A stretch of DNA of 20,137 nt from an uncultured Oscillospiraceae bacterium (GTDB taxonomy: Bacteria > Bacillota_A > Clostridia > Oscillospirales > Oscillospiraceae). A program made the position numbers and the translations under genes. The notes below the pieces were generated by a model that did not search any database, was not told the DNA's origin, and saw nothing but the letters and a program-made list of their open reading frames with translations. Location of the stretch: contig CALXGC010000109.1 of assembly GCA_944387755.1 (NCBI GenBank), forward strand, positions 1 through 20,137. The letters run 5' to 3'. Position 1 is the stretch's first letter; the number at the start of each line of letters is the position of its first letter. Positions 1 to 6,040 of the stretch are shown in pieces.

Positions 1-100
1 TACGCTACCCCTCCACGGGGCGCATACCGCCTTTTCTTGTTATCCAGCCCTCCGGCTGTATCGGTTGAGCAAAAGTCCGCGTGGGATTGATGTGGTATCT

Positions 101-238
101 TTAACTTTGGGAAACTCCGGTCTCCCACTTGCTCACCGCCTTGTCGGTGACGTGGATGCGTCCGGCCAGCTCCCGCTGGGTCAGATTCCGCTCCTTCCGC
201 AGCTGGGCCAGAAAGCGGCCAAATTGCGCGTTGTCCAA
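101..238 (-). pseudogene. Truncated XRE-family helix-turn-helix regulator (remnant)
   Basis: A TTG start at 238 (or GTG at 247) opens a 45-residue product beginning LDNAQFGRFLAQLRKERNL, followed by TQRELAGRIHVTDKAVSKWE. This is the classic Cro/CI-type DNA-binding helix-turn-helix, with the recognition helix around residues 25-40. A purine-rich GAGAAG lies before the TTG. The reading frame stops (TAA at 101-103) directly after KWETGVSQS, where family members normally continue for at least 20 more residues of domain and often a longer tail. A one-base change after the KWETG codons would join it to a frame that stays open to the window edge and begins SFPKL, but what follows does not look like the usual domain end. 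I read it as a broken or 3'-replaced gene. A translated micro-regulator is possible but less likely. Confidence 0.5.
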
Positions 239-259
239 GCAAATCACTTCTCGTATAAT
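231..259 (+). promoter_or_regulatory. Candidate SigmaA promoter for the tepA-like gene
   Basis: The plus strand shows TTGTCC at 231-236, a 17-base spacer, and a perfect TATAAT at 254-259. This predicts transcription starting near 266 and a leader of about 155 bases before the TTG start at 423. The promoter lies inside the 5' end of the XRE remnant on the other strand, so the two would be divergent and overlapping. The leader has a small CTACG/CGTAG inverted repeat near 341-355 but no riboswitch class I recognise. Confidence 0.45.
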
Positions 260-422
260 GGATTTACGGTTTAGATGTGGTGGGGAACCGCATGAAACCC
301 TCTTTCCCTCCCATCTTATACCGGCAGAGCTGAAAAAGGCAACCTACGGAGCGTAGAGTGGGCATAAAAGCGGCCAAAGCGCCCCATCCTAACCGGGTAC
401 CGACGGAAAGGAGGAGCGCAAA

Positions 423-1115
423 TTGGAGGAACTGCCGTTTTCCGCGCCGGAGAACCAGGGGGAGGGCCAGCCCATTGTGGAGCTGGGCTCCACGCTGATT
501 CAGTCCCGGCGGGGGACCATCTATGTGCTGACCATCGTGGGACAGGTGGAGGGCCATCAGGTGCTGCCCCCCAGCAGCAAGAGCACCAAGTATGAGCATG
601 TCATGCCTCTGCTGGCCCTGGTGGAGGAGAGCGACCAGATCGACGGCCTGCTGGTGCTGCTGAACACCGTGGGCGGGGACATCGAGGCCGGCCTTGGCAT
701 TGCGGAGCTCATTGCCAGCATGTCCAAGCCCACCGTCTCCCTGGTGCTGGGCGGGGGACACTCCATCGGCGTGCCCCTGGCGGTGTCCGCCCAAAAATCC
801 TTTATCGCCCCCTCCGCCGCCATGACCATCCATCCGGTGCGCCTCAACGGCCTGGTCATCGGCGTGCCCCAGACGTTTTACTACTTTGAGCGCATTCAGG
901 AGCGGATTACTCAGTTTGTCACCGCCAACAGCCGGGTAAAGCGGGAGGAGTTTGTGAAGCTGATGCTCCAGACCGGAGAGCTGGCCGCCGACGTGGGCAG
1001 CGTCATCTACGGCGAGGAGGCGGTGAAGCTGGGCCTCATTGACCAGATCGGCGGCCTGTCCGACGCCCTGTGCTGCCTCCACGGCATGATTGCGGCGGGA
1101 AAAGCGAAACGGTAA
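423..1115 (+). CDS. tepA: ClpP-fold serine protease-like protein, TepA family
   Basis: The product has 230 residues and matches the ClpP/crotonase-fold TepA (YmfB) family, implicated in Bacillus in protein export and sporulation. Visible family features are LNTVGGDI (about 80-87, the strand/turn equivalent to the ClpP substrate-binding loop), the nucleophile elbow GGGHSIG (110-116, Ser114), and TIHP with the catalytic His137. The TTG start is set by AAAGGAGG at 407-414, eight bases upstream. An in-frame TAA at 390-392 blocks any longer start beyond that point. No signal peptide or membrane segment is seen, so it is probably cytoplasmic. It is the only clear plus-strand gene here and faces leuA tail to tail. 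In Bacillus its relative sits beside spoIIIE; that neighbour is not visible here. The fold call is firm. The export role is borrowed from the family and uncertain. Confidence 0.85.
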   Translation: MEELPFSAPENQGEGQPIVELGSTLIQSRRGTIYVLTIVGQVEGHQVLPPSSKSTKYEHVMPLLALVEESDQIDGLLVLLNTVGGDIEAGLGIAELIASMSKPTVSLVLGGGHSIGVPLAVSAQKSFIAPSAAMTIHPVRLNGLVIGVPQTFYYFERIQERITQFVTANSRVKREEFVKLMLQTGELAADVGSVIYGEEAVKLGLIDQIGGLSDALCCLHGMIAAGKAKR

Positions 1116-1122
1116 TTTGTAG

Positions 1123-1150
1123 GGGCGCACATTGTGCGCCCGCTGTTTTG
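1123..1150 (+). terminator. Candidate intrinsic terminator after tepA
   Basis: Seven bases after the tepA stop codon is a perfect 8-bp stem, GGGCGCAC-ATT-GTGCGCCC (1123-1141), followed by GCTGTTTTG. The U-tract is short and delayed, so termination is plausible rather than certain. The stem overlaps the start of the first copy of the local repeat. Confidence 0.4.
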
Positions 1151-1194
1151 CAATCCCCCGCCGCCTTCGGCGGCGCCCCCTTTCAAAAGGGGGC
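1136..1194. repeat. Intergenic repeat, copy A
   Basis: This copy contains GCGCCCGCTGTTTTGCAATC followed by CCCCGCC. It then has a GCC-rich insertion absent from copy B and ends in a stem-loop GCCCCC-TTTCAAAA-GGGGGC (1175-1194). It lies 96 bases from copy B, which matches at 26 of 27 positions in the first block. It is non-coding and sits between the convergent tepA and leuA genes. Confidence 0.6.
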
Positions 1195-1231
1195 AAATGG
1201 CGGACGTATGCGTGGGGCGCGACGACCCGGC

Positions 1232-1275
1232 GCGCCCGCCGTTTTGCAATCCCCCGCCCTCTTTCACAAGGGGGC
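1232..1275. repeat. Intergenic repeat, copy B
   Basis: Second copy of the intergenic element: GCGCCCGCCGTTTTGCAATC then CCCCGCC, followed by GCCCTCTTTCACAAGGGGGC, a slightly changed version of the stem-loop in copy A. The stretch between the copies (1195-1231) is unrelated GC-rich sequence with no gene. Confidence 0.6.
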
Positions 1276-1282
1276 GGGGGAT
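1249..1282. terminator. Strong hairpin between leuA and tepA, possible bidirectional terminator
   Basis: An 11-bp stem, ATCCCCCGCCC (1249-1259) with GGGCGGGGGAT (1272-1282), closes a 12-base loop. It lies 14 bases beyond the leuA stop codon. No good T-run follows on either strand (ATTGCAAAAC on the minus strand, CTTCGCGC on the plus strand). It could therefore stop or slow polymerase, or protect the leuA 3' end, rather than act as a textbook terminator. Confidence 0.4.
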
Positions 1283-1296
1283 CTTCGCGCTTTCAA

Positions 1297-2982
1297 TTAC
1301 TTCCGCTTGGAGCGGTTGATGGCGGACAGGATGGCCCGGAGGGGGGCCAGGTTGATGTTGTGGGACAGGCCCACGCCCCAGTACTTCTTGCCGTCCCGCT
1401 TGTCCTGGAGGAGGATGTAGGCCACGCCCTGGGAGTCGGAGCCGTCGGTGATGGCGTGGGACTTGTAGTCCAGGAAGGTGAAGTGGTCCATGCGCTCCCC
1501 CTGGATGGCGTGGAAGAAGGCGTCGATGGGGCCGTTGCCCTCGCCGGCGACGTCGAAGATGGTGTCGGTGTGCTGAAGGGTGCCCTTGAAGGCCACATGG
1601 GAGTGGCCCCCGGCGTCCACCGTCTCCTCAAAGGCGTGCTTGAGGAGTTTGTAGGGCTCTTTGGCGTCGATGTACTCCTCGTGGAAGAGCTCGTTGATGC
1701 GTTCGGGGGAGATCTCCTTGCCCACCTTGTCGGTCTCCACCTGGACGATGTGGCCGAACTCCGGGTGCATGGCCTTGGGCAGGTCGAAGCCGAAGCTGTG
1801 TTCCATGATATAGGCCGCGCCGCCCTTGCCGGACTGGGAGTTGATGCGGATGATGGGCTCGTACTCCCGGCCCACGTCGGCGGGGTCGATGGGCAGGTAG
1901 GGAATCTCCCAGAAGTCGGAGTTGGAGGACTTCATATACTGGGTGCCCTTGTTGATGGCGTCCTGGTGGCTGCCGGAGAAGGCGGTGAACACCAGCTTGC
2001 CGGCGTAGGGCTGCCGGTCGCCCACGGGCATTTTGGTGGTGCGCTCGTACATCTCCTTAATCTTATTCATGTCGGAGAAGTCCAGCTCCGGGTCCACCCC
2101 CTGGGTGTACATGTTCATGGCCAGAGTGACGATGTCCACGTTGCCGGTGCGCTCGCCGTTGCCGAAGAGGGTGGCCTCCACCCGCTCCGCCCCGGCCAGC
2201 AGGCCCATCTCAGCGGTGGCCACGCCGGTGCCCCGGTCGTTGTGGGGGTGCAGGGAGATAATGGCGCTGTTCCGGGAGGGGAGCTTGCGGATGAAGTACT
2301 CCAGCATGTCGGCGAACTGGTTGGGCATACAGTTCTCCACCGTGGTGGGCAGGTTCAGAATGACCTTGTTCTCCGGGGTGGCGTGGAGGTGCTCCAGCAC
2401 CGCCTGACAGATGTCCACGGCGTAGTCCATCTCGGTGCCCATGAAGGACTCTGGGGAGTACTCAAAGCGCAGGTTCATGCCCTGCTGAATCATGGGCTGG
2501 GACATCTCATAGATGAGGTCGGCGGCGTCGGTGGCAATTTTGGTGATGCCGTCGGTGTCCATGTGGAAGACCACCTTGCGCTGGAGCGTGGAGGAGGAGT
2601 TGTAGAAGTGAAGGATGACGTTTTTCGCCCCCTGGATGGCCTCAAAGGTCTTCTTGATGAGGTGCTCTCTGGCCTGAACCAGCACCTGGATGGTCACGTC
2701 GTCGGGGATGTGGCCCCCCTCGATGAGCTCCCGGCAGATTTCGTACTCCGTCTCGCTGGCGGAGGGGAAGCCGATTTCAATCTCTTTGATGCCGATGTCC
2801 ACAAGGGTATGGAAATACTCCAGCTTCTCCTGAAGGTTCATGGGGTCCACCAGGGCCTGGTTGCCGTCCCGCAGGTCCACGGAGCACCAGACGGGGGCCT
2901 TGGTGATGACTTTGTCGGGCCAGGTGCGGCCCGCAATCTTCTGAGGCTGGAAGGGGATGTACTTTTTGTAGCCTGGATTCAT
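1297..2982 (-). CDS. leuA: 2-isopropylmalate synthase, long (type 2) form
   Basis: This enzyme condenses acetyl-CoA with 2-ketoisovalerate, the first committed step of leucine synthesis. The product is 561 residues if started at ATG 2982 (MNPGYKKYIPFQ), which has AGGAGG about nine bases upstream; a longer 573-residue start has no such support. Residues about 25-300 form the HMGL-like TIM barrel, with the metal/catalytic signature DLRDGNQ (36-42), the GFPSASETEYE segment (71-81), and the HPHNDRGTG motif carrying metal-binding histidines. The C-terminal third (about 420-555) is the LeuA dimerisation and leucine-feedback domain, including AGEGNGPIDA. Length and the WPDKVITKAPVWCSVDLRDG region fit the actinobacterial/yeast-like LeuA rather than the short E. 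coli type. A T-box leader upstream indicates control by uncharged tRNA. Confidence 0.96.
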   Translation of the reverse strand: MNPGYKKYIPFQPQKIAGRTWPDKVITKAPVWCSVDLRDGNQALVDPMNLQEKLEYFHTLVDIGIKEIEIGFPSASETEYEICRELIEGGHIPDDVTIQVLVQAREHLIKKTFEAIQGAKNVILHFYNSSSTLQRKVVFHMDTDGITKIATDAADLIYEMSQPMIQQGMNLRFEYSPESFMGTEMDYAVDICQAVLEHLHATPENKVILNLPTTVENCMPNQFADMLEYFIRKLPSRNSAIISLHPHNDRGTGVATAEMGLLAGAERVEATLFGNGERTGNVDIVTLAMNMYTQGVDPELDFSDMNKIKEMYERTTKMPVGDRQPYAGKLVFTAFSGSHQDAINKGTQYMKSSNSDFWEIPYLPIDPADVGREYEPIIRINSQSGKGGAAYIMEHSFGFDLPKAMHPEFGHIVQVETDKVGKEISPERINELFHEEYIDAKEPYKLLKHAFEETVDAGGHSHVAFKGTLQHTDTIFDVAGEGNGPIDAFFHAIQGERMDHFTFLDYKSHAITDGSDSQGVAYILLQDKRDGKKYWGVGLSHNINLAPLRAILSAINRSKRK

Positions 2983-3018
2983 GGTCGAAAACCTCCTGCA
3001 TGTTGGTCGCGGGGGCAC

Positions 3019-3052
3019 AAAAACGCCCCCGACTTTTTCAAGTCAGGGGCGT
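3019..3052 (-). terminator. T-box-controlled terminator
   Basis: On the minus strand, CGCCCCTGACTT is followed by a short A-rich loop and AGTCGGGGGCG, then TTTTTGTG. This intrinsic terminator lies 12 bases after the T-box core and about 37 bases before the leuA start. It is the expected expression platform that ends transcription when tRNA is charged. Confidence 0.85.
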
Positions 3053-3289
3053 GGAATCTCTCACGCGGTACCACCCTGGTTCAGCCGCCGGTTGCCCGGA
3101 CAGCCCTCTAAGCCTCCAACAAGGCCGCGGCCAATAACGAGGCCAGCCGTCCTGTCCTACTGTCCATCGGGTTCAGACAGGCTGCTCAGGGACCAGTTAT
3201 ACACCCAGACGCCGCCCGCCGGTTCTCACCGCCCACCGGCTCTCTGAAGGGGACTGTCTGTGTCTTTTTTCCCGTCTCAGCATTTACTG
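3019..3289 (-). promoter_or_regulatory. T-box leader (predicted tRNA-Leu sensing) upstream of leuA
   Basis: Reading the minus strand, the leader contains a Stem I start-like segment AGAGAGCCGGTGGGCGGTGA with GAACCGG (around 3223-3246), the highly conserved T-box core GTGGTACCGCG (3074-3064), and a terminator stem followed by T residues. The T-box core binds the free NCCA end of uncharged tRNA and stabilises an antiterminator. Leucine specificity is inferred from the downstream leuA gene. A CTG followed by A at 3189-3186 is a candidate specifier codon in the expected region, but I did not fold Stem I and this choice is tentative. Confidence 0.92.
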
Positions 3290-3295
3290 CCCTCC

Positions 3296-3324
3296 ATTTT
3301 AACCAGACAGGGGCGGTTTGTCAA
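3296..3324 (-). promoter_or_regulatory. SigmaA promoter of leuA
   Basis: The minus strand has a perfect -35 TTGACA (3324-3319), a 17-base spacer, and -10 TAAAAT (3301-3296), one base from consensus. The predicted start near 3289 places the whole T-box in the leader. It shows that leuA is transcribed separately from sipL. Confidence 0.8.
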
Positions 3325-3364
3325 GGAGAATTTGTGGATAAACGGGCAGGCGGGACGCCTGCGC

Positions 3365-4885
3365 CTAGCGGACGCTGGGAATGAGGAGCATTCGCCCGGC
3401 GGGCAGGACCTCCTCCTCCAGCTCGTTGGCCTGAAGGATCTTTTGGGTGGTGGTGCCGCAGGACTTGGCCAGCTCCCACAGGTCCTCCCCCGGCCCGGCC
3501 AGGCGGAGCACCACAGAGGGCTGGGCCCCCTCCCCTCTCGTCCGGGGCTCTCCCAGGGCGGCCCCGCACACCGCCGGATACTTTTTCTCCCGGAGCAGCA
3601 GGCATTGAAACTCCACGGAGAAGCGCACCTCAATGCCGCCGGCGGTGGGGGCGGCGAACACCTCCCCCGGCGGCGCCATCCGGCAGCGGCACACAGCGCC
3701 CGCCGGAGCGTCCAGGCGGCAGGCCACCGTCAGAGCCCGCTGGAAGGTCTGCACAGCCCCCTCCTCGTCCAGATAGAGGACGGATACGCGTGCCTCTCCC
3801 TCCAGGACAAGCTGTTCCCCCTCCTGGCTGCGGTGCAGCTCCCCCAGGGAGACCCAGCTGTCCACCACGTTTCTGGCCCCCGTCTCCAGCAGCTCCCGGA
3901 CATTCTGCACCCGGTTGGACAGCTCCAGAAGCTGCCACAGGGACTGTTCCTCCCGCTCCACCTGGGTCTGGAAGCCGGTGCTGTACAGGTCCAGCAGCAG
4001 GGCGGCGCTCCGGCGGCTCCAGACCTGGGCCTGGGCCAGCAGGTCCAGGGTCAGCTCCAAAGTCCGCCCGTCCTCCCCCAGCGCCTCGCAGGACAGCTGC
4101 GTCAGCTCCACCGCCAGACGGCAGTCGCCGCTCTCCCCCACGCCGGGAACCTCCATCACCTGGGAAAAGGCCAGGGACTCATGGAAGGAGGTCAGCACGC
4201 CCCCCGCCTCCTGCACCAGAAGCTGAAGCTCCACCGTGCCCTTGAAGATAAGCTTGGTCCCGATGAGCTTGCACTCCCCGCACAGCGGAACCGCCCGGCA
4301 GCACATCAGCCGGACCGGCTCCCCCGCGCCGCCGTTGAGCCGGACCTGGTCAGAGAATGTAAAGGGTTTTTCCTGTACAGCTGTGAGCTGGCAGGTCTCC
4401 CCCTCCATGACCTTCTCCTGCACGCCGTGGGTCCCGGCTTCCAGCACTCCCTGGCAGAAAACCTGCTCCCTGGGCCGGACCACCGTGAGGTCCGCCGCCA
4501 GGTCCGCCCGGAGCAGCACCTTCCGGGGATTCAGCGCCCGCGCCTCCGCGCTCCGCAGCCGGACGCAGGCCTGCACCGCCCCCTGTCCGGTCAGGCCGGG
4601 GACCTCCAGCTGGACGGAAAAAGGCAGGGCGGCCTCCAGCCTGCACAGGCCGCCCCCCTCCTCCGGCTGGTACAGCACCACGGCCCGCACCGTTCCGCTG
4701 ACCTCCGCCAGACCGTCCCGGACCTGCTTCCCGTTGAGGGAGGCCTGCCCGCACACCGCCGCAATGCGCAGAATGTCCGGGCAGGCGTCCGGCACAATGG
4801 TCTCCAGCGTCTCCTCCTGGCAGACGGTCTCCTCCGCCAGCACTTCAAAATCCCGGATGACCTCCCGGTCGAATTCCAGTTCCAT
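3365..4885 (-). CDS. sipL: SipL-like spore coat morphogenetic protein (SPOCS/DUF3794 + LysM)
   Basis: The 506-residue product starts MELEFDREVIRDFEVLAEET, has repeated beta-rich SPOCS (DUF3794) units through residues about 30-450, and ends in a LysM-like domain (about 458-504: GEDLWELAKSCGTTTQKIL, then ANELEEE, ending LLIPSVR). The same layout and similar length are known for Clostridioides difficile SipL, which binds the coat ATPase SpoIVA through its LysM domain to anchor the coat around the forespore. No signal peptide is seen, consistent with a mother-cell cytosolic protein. The ATG start has AGAGGAG nearby. The gene lies 77 bases after spoVM and has its own SigmaE-like promoter, which fits a SpoIVA-linked role. 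Other SPOCS proteins exist in clostridia, so the SipL name rests on architecture plus context. Confidence 0.85.
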   Translation of the reverse strand: MELEFDREVIRDFEVLAEETVCQEETLETIVPDACPDILRIAAVCGQASLNGKQVRDGLAEVSGTVRAVVLYQPEEGGGLCRLEAALPFSVQLEVPGLTGQGAVQACVRLRSAEARALNPRKVLLRADLAADLTVVRPREQVFCQGVLEAGTHGVQEKVMEGETCQLTAVQEKPFTFSDQVRLNGGAGEPVRLMCCRAVPLCGECKLIGTKLIFKGTVELQLLVQEAGGVLTSFHESLAFSQVMEVPGVGESGDCRLAVELTQLSCEALGEDGRTLELTLDLLAQAQVWSRRSAALLLDLYSTGFQTQVEREEQSLWQLLELSNRVQNVRELLETGARNVVDSWVSLGELHRSQEGEQLVLEGEARVSVLYLDEEGAVQTFQRALTVACRLDAPAGAVCRCRMAPPGEVFAAPTAGGIEVRFSVEFQCLLLREKKYPAVCGAALGEPRTRGEGAQPSVVLRLAGPGEDLWELAKSCGTTTQKILQANELEEEVLPAGRMLLIPSVR

Positions 4886-4939
4886 GCGTCTCCTCTCCCT
4901 TTTCCATCAGTGTCCGCCCCCGCGGCCAGGCTTTGGGAC

Positions 4940-4970
4940 ACTATATGCGCCGGGAGAAGCGATTATGTCC
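4940..4970 (-). promoter_or_regulatory. Candidate SigmaE promoter of sipL
   Basis: The minus strand reads GGACATAAT (4970-4962), a 14-base spacer, then CATATAGT (4947-4940). The Bacillus SigmaE consensus is roughly GTCATATT, 13-15 bases, CATACANT. The match is close in both elements and in spacing. The -35 overlaps the spoVM stop codon. It would place sipL in the early mother-cell programme. Confidence 0.6.
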
Positions 4971-5055
4971 GCCCGGAGCCGGATTCCTTCAGGCCAAAGA
5001 GCCTGCGCAGCAGCCCCCGCAGGCATTTTGGGGAACGTACCACCACGATACCCAT
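4963..5055 (-). CDS. spoVM: SpoVM, small amphipathic spore coat anchor
   Basis: A 30-codon gene encodes MGIVVVRSPKCLRGLLRRLF followed by GLKESGSGRT. Bacillus SpoVM (26 residues, MKFYTIKLPKFLGGIVRAML then GSFRKD) has the same plan: a short hydrophobic strand, a Pro-Lys turn, then an amphipathic helix ending in G-x-x-K/R. SpoVM inserts shallowly into the convex outer forespore membrane and recruits SpoIVA. The ATG at 5055 has AGGGGAGG eight bases upstream. The position directly after rsgA matches the Bacillus order prkC-rsgA-rpe-thiN-spoVM, with rpe and thiN absent here. The neighbouring sipL gene encodes another SpoIVA partner. Divergence from Bacillus is large, so the call rests on pattern, size, ribosome site and synteny together. 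The extra C-terminal residues SGSGRT are unusual. Confidence 0.82.
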   Translation of the reverse strand: MGIVVVRSPKCLRGLLRRLFGLKESGSGRT

Positions 5056-5088
5056 GCAACGCGCCTCCCCTCTGTCAGAGTCTGTTCC

Positions 5089-5116
5089 AGTATATGGCCG
5101 GGGAGCGCGCTTTGAC
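5089..5116 (-). promoter_or_regulatory. Candidate SigmaE promoter of spoVM
   Basis: The minus strand has CATATACT at 5096-5089, nearly the same as the -10 in front of sipL (CATATAGT). A weaker -35, GTCAAAGC (5116-5109), lies 12 bases upstream. It sits between the rsgA terminator and the spoVM ribosome site, where a promoter is needed. The -35 and the short spacer lower confidence. Confidence 0.45.
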
Positions 5117-5120
5117 ACCG

Positions 5121-5161
5121 CCGGACAAGACAAACAGGAGGAGCCCGCGGCTCCTCCTGTT
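5121..5161 (-). terminator. Intrinsic terminator after rsgA
   Basis: Seven bases beyond the rsgA stop, the minus strand forms a perfect 12-bp stem ACAGGAGGAGCC / GGCTCCTCCTGT with a 3-base loop, followed by TTTGTCTTGT. It should end the vegetative operon, separating it from the sporulation genes spoVM and sipL. Confidence 0.85.
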
Positions 5162-5167
5162 ATCCTG

Positions 5168-6040
5168 TTATTTCCGCGCCCAGTCCGGAATCTGGCTGGC
5201 CTCCTCATAAAGGCGGACATAGCTGGCGTGGCGGCTGGGGGCGATCTCCCCCGCCCGCACCGCCTCCAGCACGGCGCATCCCTTCTCTTTCACATGGGCG
5301 CAGTTCAAAAAACGGCATTTTCCCAGATAGGGGGCAAACTCCCGGAAGCGGCCGGCCAGCTCCTCCTTCCGGCAGATCTCCTCCGGCTCAAAGGAGGCGA
5401 AGCCCGGCGTATCCGCCGCCAGCGCCCCGCCGGACAGGCGGAAGAGCTCCACGTGGCGGGTGGTGTGCCGGCCGCGGCCCAGCTTCTCGCTCACCGCCCC
5501 GGTCTCCAGGGCGATTCCCGGCTCCAGGGCGTTCAGCAGGCTGGACTTCCCCACGCCGGAATTGCCGGTGAAGGCGGAAATTTTTCCGGCCAAAAGCGCC
5601 CGGAGCTCCTCCAGGCCCTCGCCGGTCTCGGCGCTGACCTGGACGGTGGGAAAGCCGGCCTTCCGGTAGATGCCGGCCAGCGCCCCGCCGGGGACCAAGT
5701 CGCACTTGTTGACGCAGATGACGCTCTCACAGCCGTTTCCCGCGGCGATGGCGGCGACGCGGTCGATAAGGAAGGGGTCTGTCACCGGCGGCGCCTGGGA
5801 TACAATGAGGATCAGCTGGTCGATGTTGGCCACCGCCGGGCGCTGAAATTGGTTTCTCCGGGGCAGGACGGCCTCCAGAGCGCCCTGTCCGTCCCCCAGG
5901 GGGGTGAACTCCACCCGGTCCCCCACCAGGGGGGAGACATTCGCCCGGCGGAGCTTTCCCCGCCCCCGGCAGGAGGTGACGGTTTGGCCGTCGTCCACAT
6001 AGTAGAAGCCGCTGAGGGCCTTCACAATCACGCCCTGCAT
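5168..6040 (-). CDS. rsgA: Ribosome small-subunit-dependent GTPase A
   Basis: RsgA (YloQ/CpgA) is a circularly permuted GTPase that helps mature the 30S subunit and releases late assembly factors. The 290-residue product has an N-terminal OB-fold (about 1-65) and then G motifs in permuted order: NKCD (111-114, G4), GNSGVGKSS (159-167, G1/P-loop), RHTT (192-194 region, G2 switch) and DTPG (210-213, G3). A C-terminal zinc knuckle has Cys242, Cys247, His249 and Cys255. Length is normal for Firmicutes. Its ATG shares one base with the prkC stop (TGATG), so it is translationally coupled to the kinase. In Bacillus this GTPase is phosphorylated by PrkC, which makes the adjacency meaningful. Confidence 0.96.
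   Translation of the reverse strand: MQGVIVKALSGFYYVDDGQTVTSCRGRGKLRRANVSPLVGDRVEFTPLGDGQGALEAVLPRRNQFQRPAVANIDQLILIVSQAPPVTDPFLIDRVAAIAAGNGCESVICVNKCDLVPGGALAGIYRKAGFPTVQVSAETGEGLEELRALLAGKISAFTGNSGVGKSSLLNALEPGIALETGAVSEKLGRGRHTTRHVELFRLSGGALAADTPGFASFEPEEICRKEELAGRFREFAPYLGKCRFLNCAHVKEKGCAVLEAVRAGEIAPSRHASYVRLYEEASQIPDWARK

Noticed and set aside
292..333. A 13-codon upstream frame (MKPSFPPILYRQS) in the tepA leader as a control peptide
   Set aside because: The ribosome site is weak, it lacks any codon run or linked terminator, and such a short frame is expected by chance.
381..406. GGGTACCGACGG before tepA as a T-box core
   Set aside because: It lacks the TGG...GCG context, no stem I or terminator is seen, and the gene is not an amino acid gene.
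1132..3111. A 659-codon plus-strand open frame opposite leuA
   Set aside because: It is Val/His/Gly-rich antisense of leuA and runs into the T-box leader. No family pattern or ribosome site is present.
5056..5220. A longer 85-residue version of the spoVM frame starting at 5220
   Set aside because: The upstream part overlaps the rsgA 3' end and its terminator, has no ribosome site, and is unlike SpoVM. The ATG at 5055 has a strong ribosome site.
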